64,000 nucleotides of DNA from Selaginella moellendorffii (lineage: Eukaryota; Streptophyta; Lycopodiopsida; Selaginellales; Selaginellaceae), in assembly GCF_000143415.4 (NCBI RefSeq), contig NW_003314293.1:540473-604472 (forward strand), read 5' to 3'. The notes below the pieces were generated by a model that was not told where the DNA came from, did not search any database, and was given only the letters and a program-made list of their open reading frames with translations. Position 1 is the first letter of the stretch; every line of letters starts with the position of its first letter. Positions 42,882 through 54,933 of this stretch are shown here, in pieces. Both the position numbers and the translations under genes were made by a program.

Positions 42882-45587
42882 TCAACTGCACTCGGGCTCT
42901 CCAACTTTGAATCCCTTGTACACGTCTAGAAAGTTTACCAAACTGTCAAAACAAGTTAGCAACGATCACAGTACACAGATGAAGACCACTTACTCCTGAG
43001 AAAACAATTGTTTTGCATTGCCAGCATGAATGATGATCTTGAGCTGGGGACCAACACCGCCTGCAGCAGGAATCACCTCAACAGCAGGAGGCATACGCTC
43101 CCTCTTGAAGACTGCTGGATACACTACCATCAACCTGATAATGCCATTCTTCCACCAGCGGTTACCAACCTCCTCCTTGAACTCTGCCCTCAGTTTCGCT
43201 GCCTTGCGAGACCTGAATATGAACTCGGGATTCGTCGTCGACACCCCCTGCTCGAACTTCTTCTTGTCAAGAAAGTTCACGAGCCTGAACTGTGCAAAGA
43301 GGATCAGCTCCTTGTTGTCTTCCGTCTTCAGTGGGATCACCAGATCTGGACCTGCTAGGAATTCCGGGTTGAGAACCTTTGCTGTTCCCATCCCACCAGC
43401 GAGATAGCTTGTCATTCCCTTGGTACTACACACCAGTCGAAGGTTGTCTGCTGACCACAACCTCAGCTGCTGGCAGAAGATGTCTGGTAAAGCAGTTGCG
43501 CCCTCAAAGATAGGATGATTACTGAACTTGCCAGCCGAAAGAAAACTGCAAAGAGCATCTGCTGCAGCTATCTCGAGGTTGAATCCCGCCGATTGTGAAT
43601 TGAGACGATTCAGTATGTGAAGAAGGGCGTTGTGCTCACGGAAATAGTACTCAAGCGCTTCCAACACGAGTGGTTCCTCGATCGTTCCTTCCAGCCCGAA
43701 CTCTCCCTTATCCACATCAACAGCATCCAAATAAGCTAGCCCATGGTGAATCAGCTCGACTTCCTCTTTCCTGGTGCAGTAGTACTTTCCAACATATTGG
43801 CTTGTCAGGGATATCATCCGGCACAAGCCGATCAGCTCCACGCCGTGAATCCGCGGCTGGATCTGGATGCGCTTCAAAACCATGACGTAAGATCCCTCCG
43901 AGTCCTCCTTCGTGAGCATTGATCGGACACGCTTAAGCGATTTATTGAGCGAGCACTGCTTTTCCAGAAAATCCTCAAGAACCCGAGCCAGTGGTCTGTA
44001 TCTCCCTACGAAGCTCTGGAGCAACTCTTCATCAACAGTGTCGTCGACAGCGACAAAATTCTTCATGTACTTGTACATGTCGCCCGTGTCTCGAAACTTG
44101 CCGAAAGAATAGAAAGCAGGACCCCGTAGCAGCGGTTTGGCAATTGCCGGCGAGAAAACCTCCATTTCCTTATGTATGGCCAAACAAGTAGCCGAGACCA
44201 GCAGCTTGGCAGTCACACCTCTGGAAGGCCGGCTAAGTGCCTCATACACTTGATGGAACGAACTCCTCATCCCAGTCCCTCTGCCGAAAGGCTTAAACTG
44301 ATCTTTGTGCAACTCGAAGAGCGCCTGCGCTTCATCCAACACGACGACTACATCAGTACCCATCCCTATAACCTGCTGCCACTGCTCATTGATCTCTTCC
44401 TCTAAGGCGTCCTGCCTTGTCACTACACCTAGAGCTTCCAACTTGACGAGCAAAGACCCCGTTAAATACTTGCAAATATCCACCTGCACAAAATGACTTC
44501 CCAGAAGCTGGAGTAGCAACCATTCCCGTGCCGAGAACTTCAGCTCAAGACAACGCTTAAGTAGAAATAACCGAGCCAAAACTGAAGCTCGTACTACCGA
44601 CTGAGCTAGAGCAGCTCGAACGTCATACGCCACGCCTTCCAGAACCAAGCTGCACAATAATCTCAAGTCCTCAAACCCAAAGTTACCCTGCGTGTCAGCT
44701 ACGAAGTAAAGCCCAATTCTCGAACAGAGAAGCTCCAGCAACGTCCTTGTTTTCCCTGAACCCGATGTGCCCACCACAGAAACCACGGGACCTTTACTGT
44801 CTAGCATGTTGCCCAGATCACCAGACTGTGTCAGAAAGCTTGTTCCCAAGCCCGCTATAAGTAGGCTGGGCTTCCCGTTCACTGTGGGCACAGCTCCAAG
44901 CTGCTTAATAGACTCCCGGGCCTTTTGGATAAAAGCGTCTACGCGGGGGAGAGCCTCGATTAATACTTCACCAGGAGTTGGAACTTTTTGAGCTGCATAA
45001 AGACAAAGCACAAGCTTAGAACAGAAGGAAAAAAAAAATGGCAGAACATGCATGGAGGTAAAGCAATGTCTTCCAAAACAGTCTCCTTGGTTTCGAGCTG
45101 TGGCGATCAATGGCGCAAGCTTTGGATGGGGAAAATCAGAAACAAAGAACACAAACAAGGAGTAAAATGCAAAAGAATGGAAGTGCAACCTCGAGTTTAA
45201 AATGAGGGGCTGTTGGGATTGCAACGCTTTTGCAACTAAAGAACTGGCCTTTGCGACATAACTGGACAGTGCAACAAAACAATGCCTGGCAGTTGGGGCT
45301 TTTACGGCAGATCTGTACATGACTGGGGCAAGGCTAGTAGATGCTCAGGCTGAGAGTGAATAATGTATCAAAAAAGACTTACCTTTAGATTTGAGCAGGA
45401 CAAGCACCTCCTCCCGCAGCTGCTCCTCCCTCTTCCGCAGTTGCCGCTTCTCCTCCCGCAGATACTTTTTCTCTTCAGGATTTTGCTCGCTCTTCAGCTG
45501 TTCTTCCAACTCTTCGATTTTAGTGCACACAGCCCGGATGGAACGCTCAATCTCCTGAAGCGGAGAGTCAACATCCAACGACCCCAT
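42882..45587 (-). CDS. CR-type NTPase with restriction-endonuclease-like domain, copy 2, C-terminally truncated
   Basis: Exons 45587-45383, 44992-42994 and 42942-42882 give 754 aa. The coiled-coil exon (MGSLDVDSPLQEIERSIRAV) is clearly diverged from copy 1, but exon 2 differs by only a few residues. Walker A GTSGSGKT, Walker B VVVVLDEA and the GPDLVIPL...LILFAQFR nuclease-like block are all intact. In exon 3 an 11-bp deletion relative to copy 1 (atgccaaggac on the plus strand, after ctgcac at 42891) shifts the frame. The protein then stops after KVGEPECS, losing the basic/acidic tail of ~45 residues. An unbroken frame continues upstream of exon 2 through the intron to 45320, so an alternative start is possible. 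A functional protein is still plausible because all core motifs remain. Confidence 0.75.
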
Positions 45588-45599
45588 CCTTCTTAGGTT

Positions 45600-46226
45600 A
45601 GGGTATGATGGGTTAGAGGTACCTACATCGTTAAGGAAAGTTAACTACTACACCATTAAATTAAGAAAATAGTTAGTAAATAATCATAATATTTTAACTA
45701 ATTTGAAATATCTTTTAGATTAATTTAAAACAGTAGATCAGAATTAAATGTTAAAAGCTTTGAAGGAAAGTGTTGAGTTCCAGATGAATAGATTTTACAT
45801 AATCTATCATAAATTGAAGATTTTTATCAATTTGAGGTTTTATATTAACCAGTCCATTTAAATTTGTAGCTTGTAAAATGAATCAAAATAGTTGCTATAT
45901 CAATTAGTTTCTGAATACTTTGAATACTTTTATCCATACTTTATTTTATATTTATCTAATGGTTATGGTAACTAAATACAAAAATAAGTTTTTTTTATAC
46001 TCTCATAAAGAGGTCTTGGAATTTTACTTTCAAACATATTATTTTATAGTCACATGCTTATTAAAGTATGACCAAATAGATTAGTTCGTGACTAATCAAA
46101 GGCTTTTAGACACTGCTGTGGAAGGGGTGTGCTCACCAATTGTGAGCAATGGTGCAAAGGGCTTGGGGGTGGCTAAGTGGTGATCTGTTCTGCATTAGCA
46201 TGGTAATTCTTTCTTAGGTTTTAACA
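45600..46226 (+). repeat. AT-rich flank ending in a probable 5' LTR of a gypsy element
   Basis: There is no gene. The last bases, ttttaaca (46219-46226), are followed by a primer-binding-site-like ttgatatcagagg, so the right part is probably a decayed 5' LTR. Its left end could not be fixed. Confidence 0.45.
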
Positions 46227-48017
46227 ATTGATATCAGAGGGTAGAGTTCAAGAATCTGCAGTTATAGATTCTAGGGAGGAAGCTACTAATCAGTTGTTTG
46301 TGGAGGCTTGGACAATAGATGAGGTGGTGCTAAAATTGTAAGCCCTCAACAACAATATCCAAACCCTTGAGGTTGATATGCATGGATCTTTAGCAACATG
46401 TGTGAGTGCATCAGAATTCTTGAGGTGGCAAGAGTTGTGTTATAAATTAAGTTCAGATTCCTAAGTTTGATGGTACTGATGTCTCTATGGATGAAGTGCT
46501 CACCTAGCTGCATAAGACTTTGAAATTGATCTAGGTTCAAGGATTGCCAAATAAGGAGGCATTGATCTTTGTGGAGGTGGTGCTTAAAGGCTAGGTTACA
46601 CGTTGGTGGACCTGCCTTTCGAACCAATATAGCAAGGGATCTTTGGCACTAACTGAATTTTCTTTTCGCTACGATGCTTCTTATGCATGTGCAAGGTTCA
46701 GTACTTAAAGCAAGATGATTTGGGCCTAGAAAAGTATATTGAGAAGTTTGGGATGTTATCGAGTCATGTGCCCAACAACTACACTGAGGAGGTCCAAAAA
46801 GATTACTTTATGAATGGTTTACAAGACAAAGGGATGCGAGATCACTTGAAAACTTCCAAGGTAACCAAGTCTTTAAAGAAGCTTTTTGAACAAGTTTGGA
46901 ACTTGGTGGATGAAGGTGAGCCATGTCCTTAGGACAAGGGGGCCAAACATGGGACAAGCCCCGCTCAAGACAAGACTAAAAGTGGCAGTGGGTGTTTGAA
47001 GTCTTGTGTGGAGTGTGGCAGCAATGGTGGTCAAGGCAATGGTAAGAAGCCTTGGAGTACCAAGAAAATGCACAACCATTGCCATAAATGTGGTGAGGAA
47101 GGCCATTGGAAAGTAGATTGTCTTCTATTGAAAAACAAGAACCAGCCTTTGAACATGAGTATTGGAGCTTTAAGCAGGAAGAAGGTTTAGGAAATGCAAC
47201 ATGAGGAGAATCCAGATAAAAAGTATATCTCTATGATTTCCTGTACATTTAATAGGATTTGGAATGATGATCCTATGGACTTGGCTTCAGAATCCTATGT
47301 GATTTGAGTTGAGGGATTGCTAGGAGATCATATAGTGCACTTTCTACTAGATAGTGGGAGTTCCAACAATTTTGTCTTAGTAAAGTTGGTCAAGGAATAC
47401 AAGCTGCCAATGACTAAAGTGATTCTTTATAGAATTTCTGGAGTTGCCACCAAGAACCAATAGTGGGATGGTGTGGTGTGTGACTTATCAGTGAAAGTTG
47501 GCAAGTTCACCAACCTGGCACACACCACAATGTTTGTGAGCAGTGATGCCAAAATTAAAAACATCCAAGCACATGCCATGCCACCCTGGTGGAAGATTTC
47601 TTTCTTGTAGATTTACGTCATGTGGACATAATCCTTTGCATGTCATGGCACATGCATATTGATCCCAAGATCAAGTAGAGCCTTCGACATGTGAAGCTTG
47701 AGTATAGTGGTGTACATGATACTTAGTTTGGAAGCAATGTTCCAAGCTTGACTAAGTTGAAGTTGGTAATGTCTTTGAAGAGCACTATGCTCAATAAAGA
47801 TAATGAACTTTGTTTGATGTATATTTGAGAGTTGGATACATTAAAGTTTTTGCATGGAGAATCAATGGTGGCAGAGGAATTTGAGGAGTTCAAGGACATG
47901 TTCCCAATTGAGATACCATGTGGTTTGCCGGAGTTGAACACAAAATTCCAGACATAAAGCCAATCTATTGACAACCATTTGGGCTAAGTCATGTTGAGGA
48001 AGTAGAGGTCAAGTGTC

Positions 48018-48348
48018 AAGGCAATCATAAGTCTGAATGGCATCATTGTAAATTTGAAATGCTCAAAACTCGTAGAGAAAGCTAACTTTGTGATATCTAT
48101 ATCATTTAGAGCAATTTGATGATAACTATTTCGCAAGTCAATTTTGGTAAAAATTATGGCTTCCCCAAGCCTATCTAAGATGTCATCTATATATGACATT
48201 GGCATGTTCTTCATGATTGTCTTCTTGTTTAAAGCATAATAATCAATACACATCCACATCAAGCCATCTCTCTTCTTAAAAAGCAAGACTTGTATTTCAA
48301 ATTGAGACTTGATTGCATGATAAAGCTATACTTAAACAACTTAGTCAA
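48018..48348 (-). other. Inverted reverse-transcriptase segment inside the gypsy element
   Basis: On the minus strand this reads QSSLNLKYKSC-like sequence, then LFKKRDGLMWMCIDYYALNK, IDDILDRLGEAIIFTKIDLR, NSYHQI and FTMMPFRL, which is the fingers/palm part of RT in normal order. The flanking RT sequence is on the plus strand on both sides. The segment carrying the catalytic Y/FxDD box is missing between it and the resumed connection domain. Confidence 0.8.
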
Positions 48349-48590
48349 GTTAAGACTAATCCATAAAAAGTGGCTATCATGGAAGAATGGCTAACTCCAA
48401 CAAATATTATTGAGTTAAGGAGTTTTATGGGAATGGTTAGTTATTACCACAAGTTTATTAAGCACTATGTTGATATTATTTTTCCCTTGACTCAGTTGCT
48501 AGAACACTCATTTTGAATAGGAGACATTACAAAAACAAAACTTTCAAGGTTTAAAAGATGATTTAATGTGTGCTTCAATTTTATATCTTG

Positions 48591-49764
48591 ATCCAACTCC
48601 ACCTACATCACTATCCCGTCTCTCAAAGACTGGACCATCCATCCACAAGTGGTATCCCAGATCCACTTTTTAGCATTTTTAAGATTCCTGCAGGCATAAG
48701 GAACAACCTTCCCCAATATCCCCTTTTTGATCCCCATCAAGTCCCTTACCGTCCATGGCTATGTTCGCCAACACTGCCATTAGGTCAAGGCCCACAAGCC
48801 TGACCATTAAGTCCCACTGTCCTCTAGGACTTCTTTACTATATGACCATATCCTTTGGCACTACATTAGACTTCCTTTTTTCCACAGTCTGGGACTTTAG
48901 GATAACATTTCGAAACACCGTGGCCTTACGCGAGCCTTGTGGGTACTCTCCCCACCTTTCACCTTTAAGTGCTCTAGCTATGGGCTTAGAGTGAGGTTCT
49001 GATAAGCCACACATGGTATCCAAGTAAGTAGTGCCACCCATACTTGGATTGGGAGCATTGACCATTCGATTTCTTGGGGGAGCTAGAGTCGTCTCTTGAA
49101 TACTTTATTAAACTACCCTACTTGTCTGTCTATATTCATTTTAACTTTGGACTCCTTAGTAGTTTTATTATCACCCAACATGTGGGTATAGCCTTCCTTG
49201 GTCACACTAGCCTTTTTTGGCCAAATTGGCTCTATTAGGGTTCTCCCCCTACTATACTTTTGGCGCTCACCAAACCCCCCAAGGCCTAGGAGATGAATGC
49301 TTTAGGCTTTCACCCTCGGAATCGGACTTGAACTTGGACTCGATCTCAGACTCCATCTCGATCTCGGTCTTGGTCTCGGCCTTATCCTCAAACTCCATCT
49401 CGGGTCCATCTTAAACTCCATCTCAGACTCCATCTCGGGTCTATCTTGGAATCCATCTCAGGTCCATCTCGGACTCCATCTTAGACTCCATCTTAGGTCC
49501 ATCTCAAACTCCATCTCGGGTCCATCTCAGACTCCACCATGTGTCATGTGTTGGTTGTCTTGTGTCCCTTTTCTAGAGACTCTTTTTTTGTTCACTTTGT
49601 GCTCATTTCTTGAGCACTCTTTTGGGAGTTCCATTCCTGCTTTTGACTCTTCAAGTCAAAGCTTTTAGTCCAAATGTGTTATGTTCATTTGGCTCCCACT
49701 TTGGCCACTACCACATGGCACCCTTTCAACCCCACTTTTGGGGCTCTAGGATTTGTGTCTCACA
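48591..49764 (-). repeat. LTR fragment (LTR-D) of the LARD-like element inserted in gypsy RNase H
   Basis: It matches LTR-A from about 50611 to 51583, including a minisatellite (about 49313-49540) and the terminus ggatttgtgtctcaca. It lacks the first ~260 bp of LTR-A. Orientation is given as for the array elements. Confidence 0.7.
49313..49540. repeat. CTCGG-rich minisatellite in LTR-D
   Basis: It consists of repeated ctcggactc/ctcggtctt hexamer-like units followed by tccatctcggac/tccatctcgggt units of about 11-12 bp. The long Ser/Asp or Ser/Arg frames here are by-products. Confidence 0.85.
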
Positions 49765-50350
49765 CTTAACTCTCACCAAGCACGATAGATGATCAAACTT
49801 ATAGAGTTTAATGAATTTTTAATTGAGCACAAGGTTCAATGTGTGAATGTGGTGGCTAATGCTTTGTCTCATATGCGCTCTACTTTTGTGGGAGAAAGGA
49901 TTTATCCAAAAGCAATGACTGAATTTGCTAGTATGGTTGGGCAAGTTCAACAGCAAGATATCAAGGTACAAAAGCTTAGTATGTGCATGGAGCCACCTTT
50001 ATCACTAGAATGGTTTGCTCTTGTATAATAGCTAGGTATATCTTCCTTGAGTTGATGAGCTAATCAACCACATCCTCTATTATTATCATGACCACTTGAA
50101 GGCTGGTCATTTTAGGGGGAGAAAGACTTTCGAGTTGATCAAGCATAGGTTCTTTTGGAAGAACATGAAAAATGATATTCTCAAGTATTGCAAGATATGC
50201 AAGAATTATCAACAAGTGAAGGTGCCAAAGGAAAAGCCAATATAGCTTTTGGTGCCATTACCTATCCCAGAGGATAGATGAAGAGGCATATCCATGAATT
50301 ATATCACACATTTGCCAAGAACACATATGCAAAATGAATAAGCTTGGATT

Positions 50351-51583
50351 TGTAAGTGACTAAATTTTTCATTCTACTTTAGTCACTTAACCACACCTCC
50401 GACCACTTGGAGGAGTCTCATTCACAACCTTCATAAGTCCTATTCTAGACTTGGGGATTTGCTAGCCCTAAAAATGGCATTCATGCCACTCAACCATTGC
50501 ACTTGGTCCAAGTGCTCCATGTGTTCGACCCCTGACCGACACCCAAAGGTGCCACCGACATATTAGCCCGTTACACTAAGGCCATGCCCATTCACTTTTG
50601 TCACACTAGTGATCCAACACCACCTGCATCACCATCCCGTTTTTCAAAGACTGGGCCATCCATTCACAAGTGGTCATCCCAGATCCACTCCTTAGCATCC
50701 TTAGGATGCCCATAGACATGGGGAATAACCTCCCCAATATCCCTTTTTTTGATCCCCACCAAGTCCCTTTTCATCCATGGCTGTGTTCACCAACACTATT
50801 ACTGGGTCAAGGCCCATAGGCCTGACCACTAAGTCCCACTGTCCTTTGGGATTTCTTTGCCATGTGACCATATCCTTGGTCATTACATTAGAGGATTGCT
50901 TTTTTTCTTTTCCATAGTCTGGGACTTCACTAAGCTACTATACTTGTTTATCTGTATTCACTATAGCTTTGGACTCCTCAATGGTTTTATCATCACCCAA
51001 CATATGGGTATAGCCTTTTTTGGTTACACTAGCATTTCTTGGCCAAACTAGTTCCACTAGGGTCTTCCCCCTACTATACTTTTGGAGCAAACCAAACCCC
51101 TCAGGGTTTGGGAGATGAACGCTTTATGCTTTCACCCTCGGGCTTGGACTTGGACTTGGACTCGGACTCAAACTCGAACTCAGACTCGGTCTCGGTCTTG
51201 GTCTTGGTCTCGGCCTTGTCCTTAAACTCCATCCTGGGTCCTTCTCGAACTCCTTCTCGGACTCCATCTTAGGTCCATCTCAGACTCCATCTCGAGTCCA
51301 TCTCAAACTCCATCTCAGATTTCATCTTGTGTCTATCTCAGACTCCATCCCGAGTCCATCTCGGATCCATCTCAAGTTTATCTCGGACTCCATCTTTGGT
51401 CCATCTCGATACTTCCATGTGTCATGTGTTAGCCCTTCCTTAGAGAGTTCCACTCCCACTCTCGACTTTTCAAGTTAAAGGTTTTAGTCCAAACGTGTTA
51501 CACTCGTTTGGCTTCTACTTCGGCCACTACCACATGGCACCCTTTTGGCTCCACTTTTGGGGCTTTAGGATTTGTGTCTCACA
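50351..51583 (-). repeat. LTR-A of the LARD-like element (complete, 1233 bp)
   Basis: On the plus strand it begins tgtaagtgactaa and ends tttgtgtctcaca, so on the minus strand it is TGTGAGACA...CTTACA with TG/CA ends. It contains the minisatellite at about 51145-51420. It abuts a purine tract on the minus strand (RC of 51584-51598, tatgggtggtggagt), so it is the 3' LTR of a minus-strand element. Confidence 0.8.
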
Positions 51584-54500
51584 ACTCCACCACCCATAGA
51601 TGAAGTTTGATGTCCTCATCAAACAGTAAACCATTTTATAAGGTAACACCAACATGTATTACCCTTTCCATCTTTGGCACCTAGCCAATATTCATCAATA
51701 GTTCAACACCTAAAGTTCACCATGCCTTCTCCATCTTCTAAGGAGCATAATCTCTTTAACATAGAGACTTGATCGACCACTTGTGGTGGTTTTTTCCCTC
51801 TCATTAGTTTAGTTCTCACTAAACTCATTAGAGACACCTTCTCTATCTCAATCCCACTACTCATTCTTGAGCATTTTCAACTTCTATCAATATAATTATT
51901 TCGCTTTGGAACATTTAATCTTAAATTCTCAAAGTCAATTTCCTAAGTGTCTTTAACACCTTTCATTGCACATATTATGCAAACTTCACTTCCCTAAGAA
52001 GTTTTCTATTTAAAGGCACCATCATCCTCTTTTCTATTTTGTGCCATCTTTGGCATTAAGTTTCAGTTATCATAAATTGTGCTAAAGCTGTCCACAGCTC
52101 TATCATTTTTTTACTTTGCCACTCCCATCCTTAGAGCTTTCACCTTTGCCAAATTGGAGCATTTGGGAATTCATCCTTGCCTATCTTTGCCATTTGGATT
52201 CTTTCTAATAAATTTCATGGCCCACACTTGGCCAACAGTCTTTTGCTTCTATCCATTGATTGTTACACCAAACAACATAGGATCATTACCTCCATTTTTG
52301 AGGTATCCTTTTAGTTCAATGGTAAAGACTCTAATTTGCCAAATCTAGAGGGTGCTCACCCTTAGTAGGTCTCTTTAGCATTCTACTATGGCTCCATCCA
52401 CGGCCCAATCTTGCGACCCTTCCATGGGTCTTTCCTAGAGATTATTTTTCTTGGACTCGTTATATCATTGTATCGGCACAATTGATTTCCCTTTAGGTGT
52501 CCTTCCCACTTGGTCACCTTGACCAAACCACACCATTATTAATAGTTCAAATCAACACTTTGAACTAGGAATTTTATTCCTTAACCTAAATAAAGACTTT
52601 ATCCTTATTTAGCCACAAAATCACCTAGTGATCTCATTTTGATCCCTTAACATCTACTAATAGAAATTAGGTCTTCCAAACCTTTTAAGTTGTTGACTAT
52701 GCCCCAAGGGCATCCCCCACATTTGGCAGTGTGCCCAAGCTAGCCCTTTTGGCCAAGGATCCATAATAATTGAGACTAAGTGTCCCCATCTCATTCACCA
52801 CGACCTTGGTGTTACTTGCACCAAAGTGTTCAAGTTAGATATGCTAAACTTTCACACTAGGCAATCTAATTGTGCATCATGACTCTAAGGCATTTCTCGT
52901 TTGGTGGTGTGCCCAAGCCTGTCTCTTCACTAAGAGTCTATGATCACCGAAAAATGAATGTCCTTATATTCCAAACCATCATCACACCCTAGTGATTTAA
53001 AACTCGAACCCAAGCACTAAAGGGTTGGGATTTGAACTCAACCTCTATATATACACTTACAAATGGCATTACCCAGGATGTTTGGCATGACTCCCCACGT
53101 CAGTGCACCAATTTATATTTAAAATGCGCTATGGATCATAACTTAGGAACCTAGTTCCTTTGCACTACTTAGTCTTCTCACTTAACAAGTTTGTGATCAT
53201 GCATGGACTCCTCCATGCTTGGCCCCATAAGTCACCCCTTTTGAAGTCAACACCTTCAATTAGGGTCTTTGTTCCCCCGACTTGCCAATCTTGCTTAGCA
53301 ACTCACCGACTAGCGTAATATGGTTTCATGCATAAGTGTGAAGATGCTTAACCACTGACTGTAATTCAAAGCCATCTCTTTGAATATTTAGGAACTAATT
53401 CCTTAATCTTGATAGCCTCGCCTCATGGCAAACATCAAGACCACGCTTTTGTTGTGCCACTCTAGTTTCGCACGTTCTATAAACCATTTACACTTAACTT
53501 TCTAGGTACTAATCTACTTAAAATTGTCTTTAAGAACTTTGAAGGAACTCTATCCTTCAGCTTGCTAAGGCCTTTCTTTTTGCAACCTTTCTCATTGCTA
53601 TATGATCTAGCATGGACAATTCTATATTTTAGGCTTTTTATGACATCATGGTTGTTAATAGCAACCCGCTCAAGCACCCACTTGATTTTCCACTCTCAAC
53701 TCGTATAACCACCCTTGGTTATGCCTTTTGATTCCTATGATTCAATTCTATCCTTTTATTACTCACTTTTTGGCTTTATATGTTTTTTTCGAGTATTCTC
53801 CTCTAGACTAAAAGGATAGCTTTGCACTTTCTATCATGCCTTAACAAATATTCTTAGGGATGAACTTACCTGATAGTCTAAGGAGTGGTTCTTCAATCCG
53901 CATATGCTCACTTTGTAATCCCACACTCTGGGATTAACATTGCTACTTATGCGCCTTTATATGCCCATCACTAGCCTTGCCAAAATCCCTTTTTGGCTTT
54001 GTCCAATTTGGGTAAATGGACTTCTCCCATCTTTGCAACCTTAAAAATTTGAATAGCACTTCCTATCCATCATTCGTTAGGGATTTAGTCCCTTAGGCTT
54101 TATCTAATGGCCTCATGACACCAAACACCACTTCTTGGTGTTTTAGAGTGTTTGGGTATCCCAATGATGGCCTTCTTTGACAATAAGCATTCGTTTTATG
54201 ATATTGATTTACTATATCACAACATAAGCAATTTATCCCCCATAAGGGTATATTTAACCTCCCTATCTTAATAAGAAGTTTTGGGTAGTTATCTTCTACC
54301 ATTTTGATCAATTATTTTGCATATTTTGCTTAGTTGCCTCATAATTATCAAGTCCTACAACTCATTGCTGGTGCTTTCACACCTCCATCATTATTTGGGT
54401 CACCACACTCCAATCACATGCCTTTTAACTTAGGCTATGCCATTCTCATTTCCATTAGGATTCTTTTAGGAAAGGGTTCTTATGAACCCACTAACTTGAC

Positions 54501-54694
54501 CTCAAAGCATCACGCCTTGGCATATTTAGTATCTCCACACGATTTGCTTAACAAGCCTACTTTTATGACACTTCTTACTTGTGTCTAAGTCTTTGCTAAG
54601 ACCAATATAGTTATTTCTCGTGCCAACTATTCGTCAACACTACAATATAGAGTTTACACACAACTTTGTATCAAAGTTATTTTCTTCTAGGTGT
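51584..54694 (-). mobile_element. Internal region of LARD-like element 1 (non-coding, internally deleted)
   Basis: It is collinear with 56191-59285 of element 2, sharing for example the blocks caccaacatgtatta, gggcatcccccacattggcagt-like and cctccatgcttggcccca. No gag, protease, RT, RNase H or integrase motif is visible on either strand, and no frame exceeds ~90 codons. The last ~900 bp present in element 2 (59285-60185, including the PBS) are missing. Confidence 0.75.
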
Positions 54695-54933
54695 AATCAA
54701 TTAAATTTTTCCATTCTACTTTAGTCACTTAACCACACCTTTGACCACTTAGAGGAGTTTCACTCACAACCTCCATAAGTCCTATTCTGGACTTTGGGAC
54801 TTGCTAGCCCCGATTATGGCATTCATGCCACTCAACTGTTGCACTTGGTGCAAGTGCTCCACATGTTCAATCCCATGATCAACACTCAAAGGTACCACCA
54901 ACATATCAACCTATTATGCTAAGGCCATGCCCA
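54695..54933 (-). repeat. Partial LTR copy of the LARD-like element
   Basis: From attaaatttttccattctac it matches the first ~240 bp of LTR-A, -B and -C, then stops and is followed directly by the start of LTR-B. Confidence 0.75.

Larger units (their letters stand above)
41767..45600. repeat. Segmental duplication, copy 2 (contains CR-type gene 2)
   Basis: A direct repeat of about 35770-39470. Its 5' portion has lost several stretches present in copy 1 (for example around 41830 and 42150), while the CR-type coding exons are almost unchanged. Confidence 0.85.
46227..50350 (+). mobile_element. Decayed Ty3/gypsy retrotransposon with inverted RT core
   Basis: PBS-like ttgatatcagagg lies at 46228-46240. 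Gag follows (46687-46932, GLEKYIEKFGMLSSHVP). An intact CCHC knuckle (CHKCGEEGHWKVDC) lies near 47074-47120, and an aspartic protease block (HFLLDSGSSNNFVL) near 47338-47380. The start of RT reads EEFEEFKDMFPIEIPCGLPE then EHKIPDIKPIY, up to about 48017. The RT core is on the opposite strand. From 48370 the plus strand resumes (VAIMEEWLTPTNIIELRSFM). An LTR fragment interrupts the RNase H region. VNVVANALSHM and the integrase HHCC zinc finger (HLKAGHFRG...YCKICKNY) follow at 49840-50215, and the start of the integrase core at 50290. LTR-A then interrupts it. Many stops are present. Confidence 0.85.

Noticed and set aside
44993-45320. N-terminal extension of CR-type copy 2 read through the intron (MYRSAVKAPT...)
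   Set aside because: The acceptor tatgcag at 44993-44999 and the donor after the coiled-coil exon give a model matching copy 1 in phase; the read-through sequence is not conserved in copy 1.
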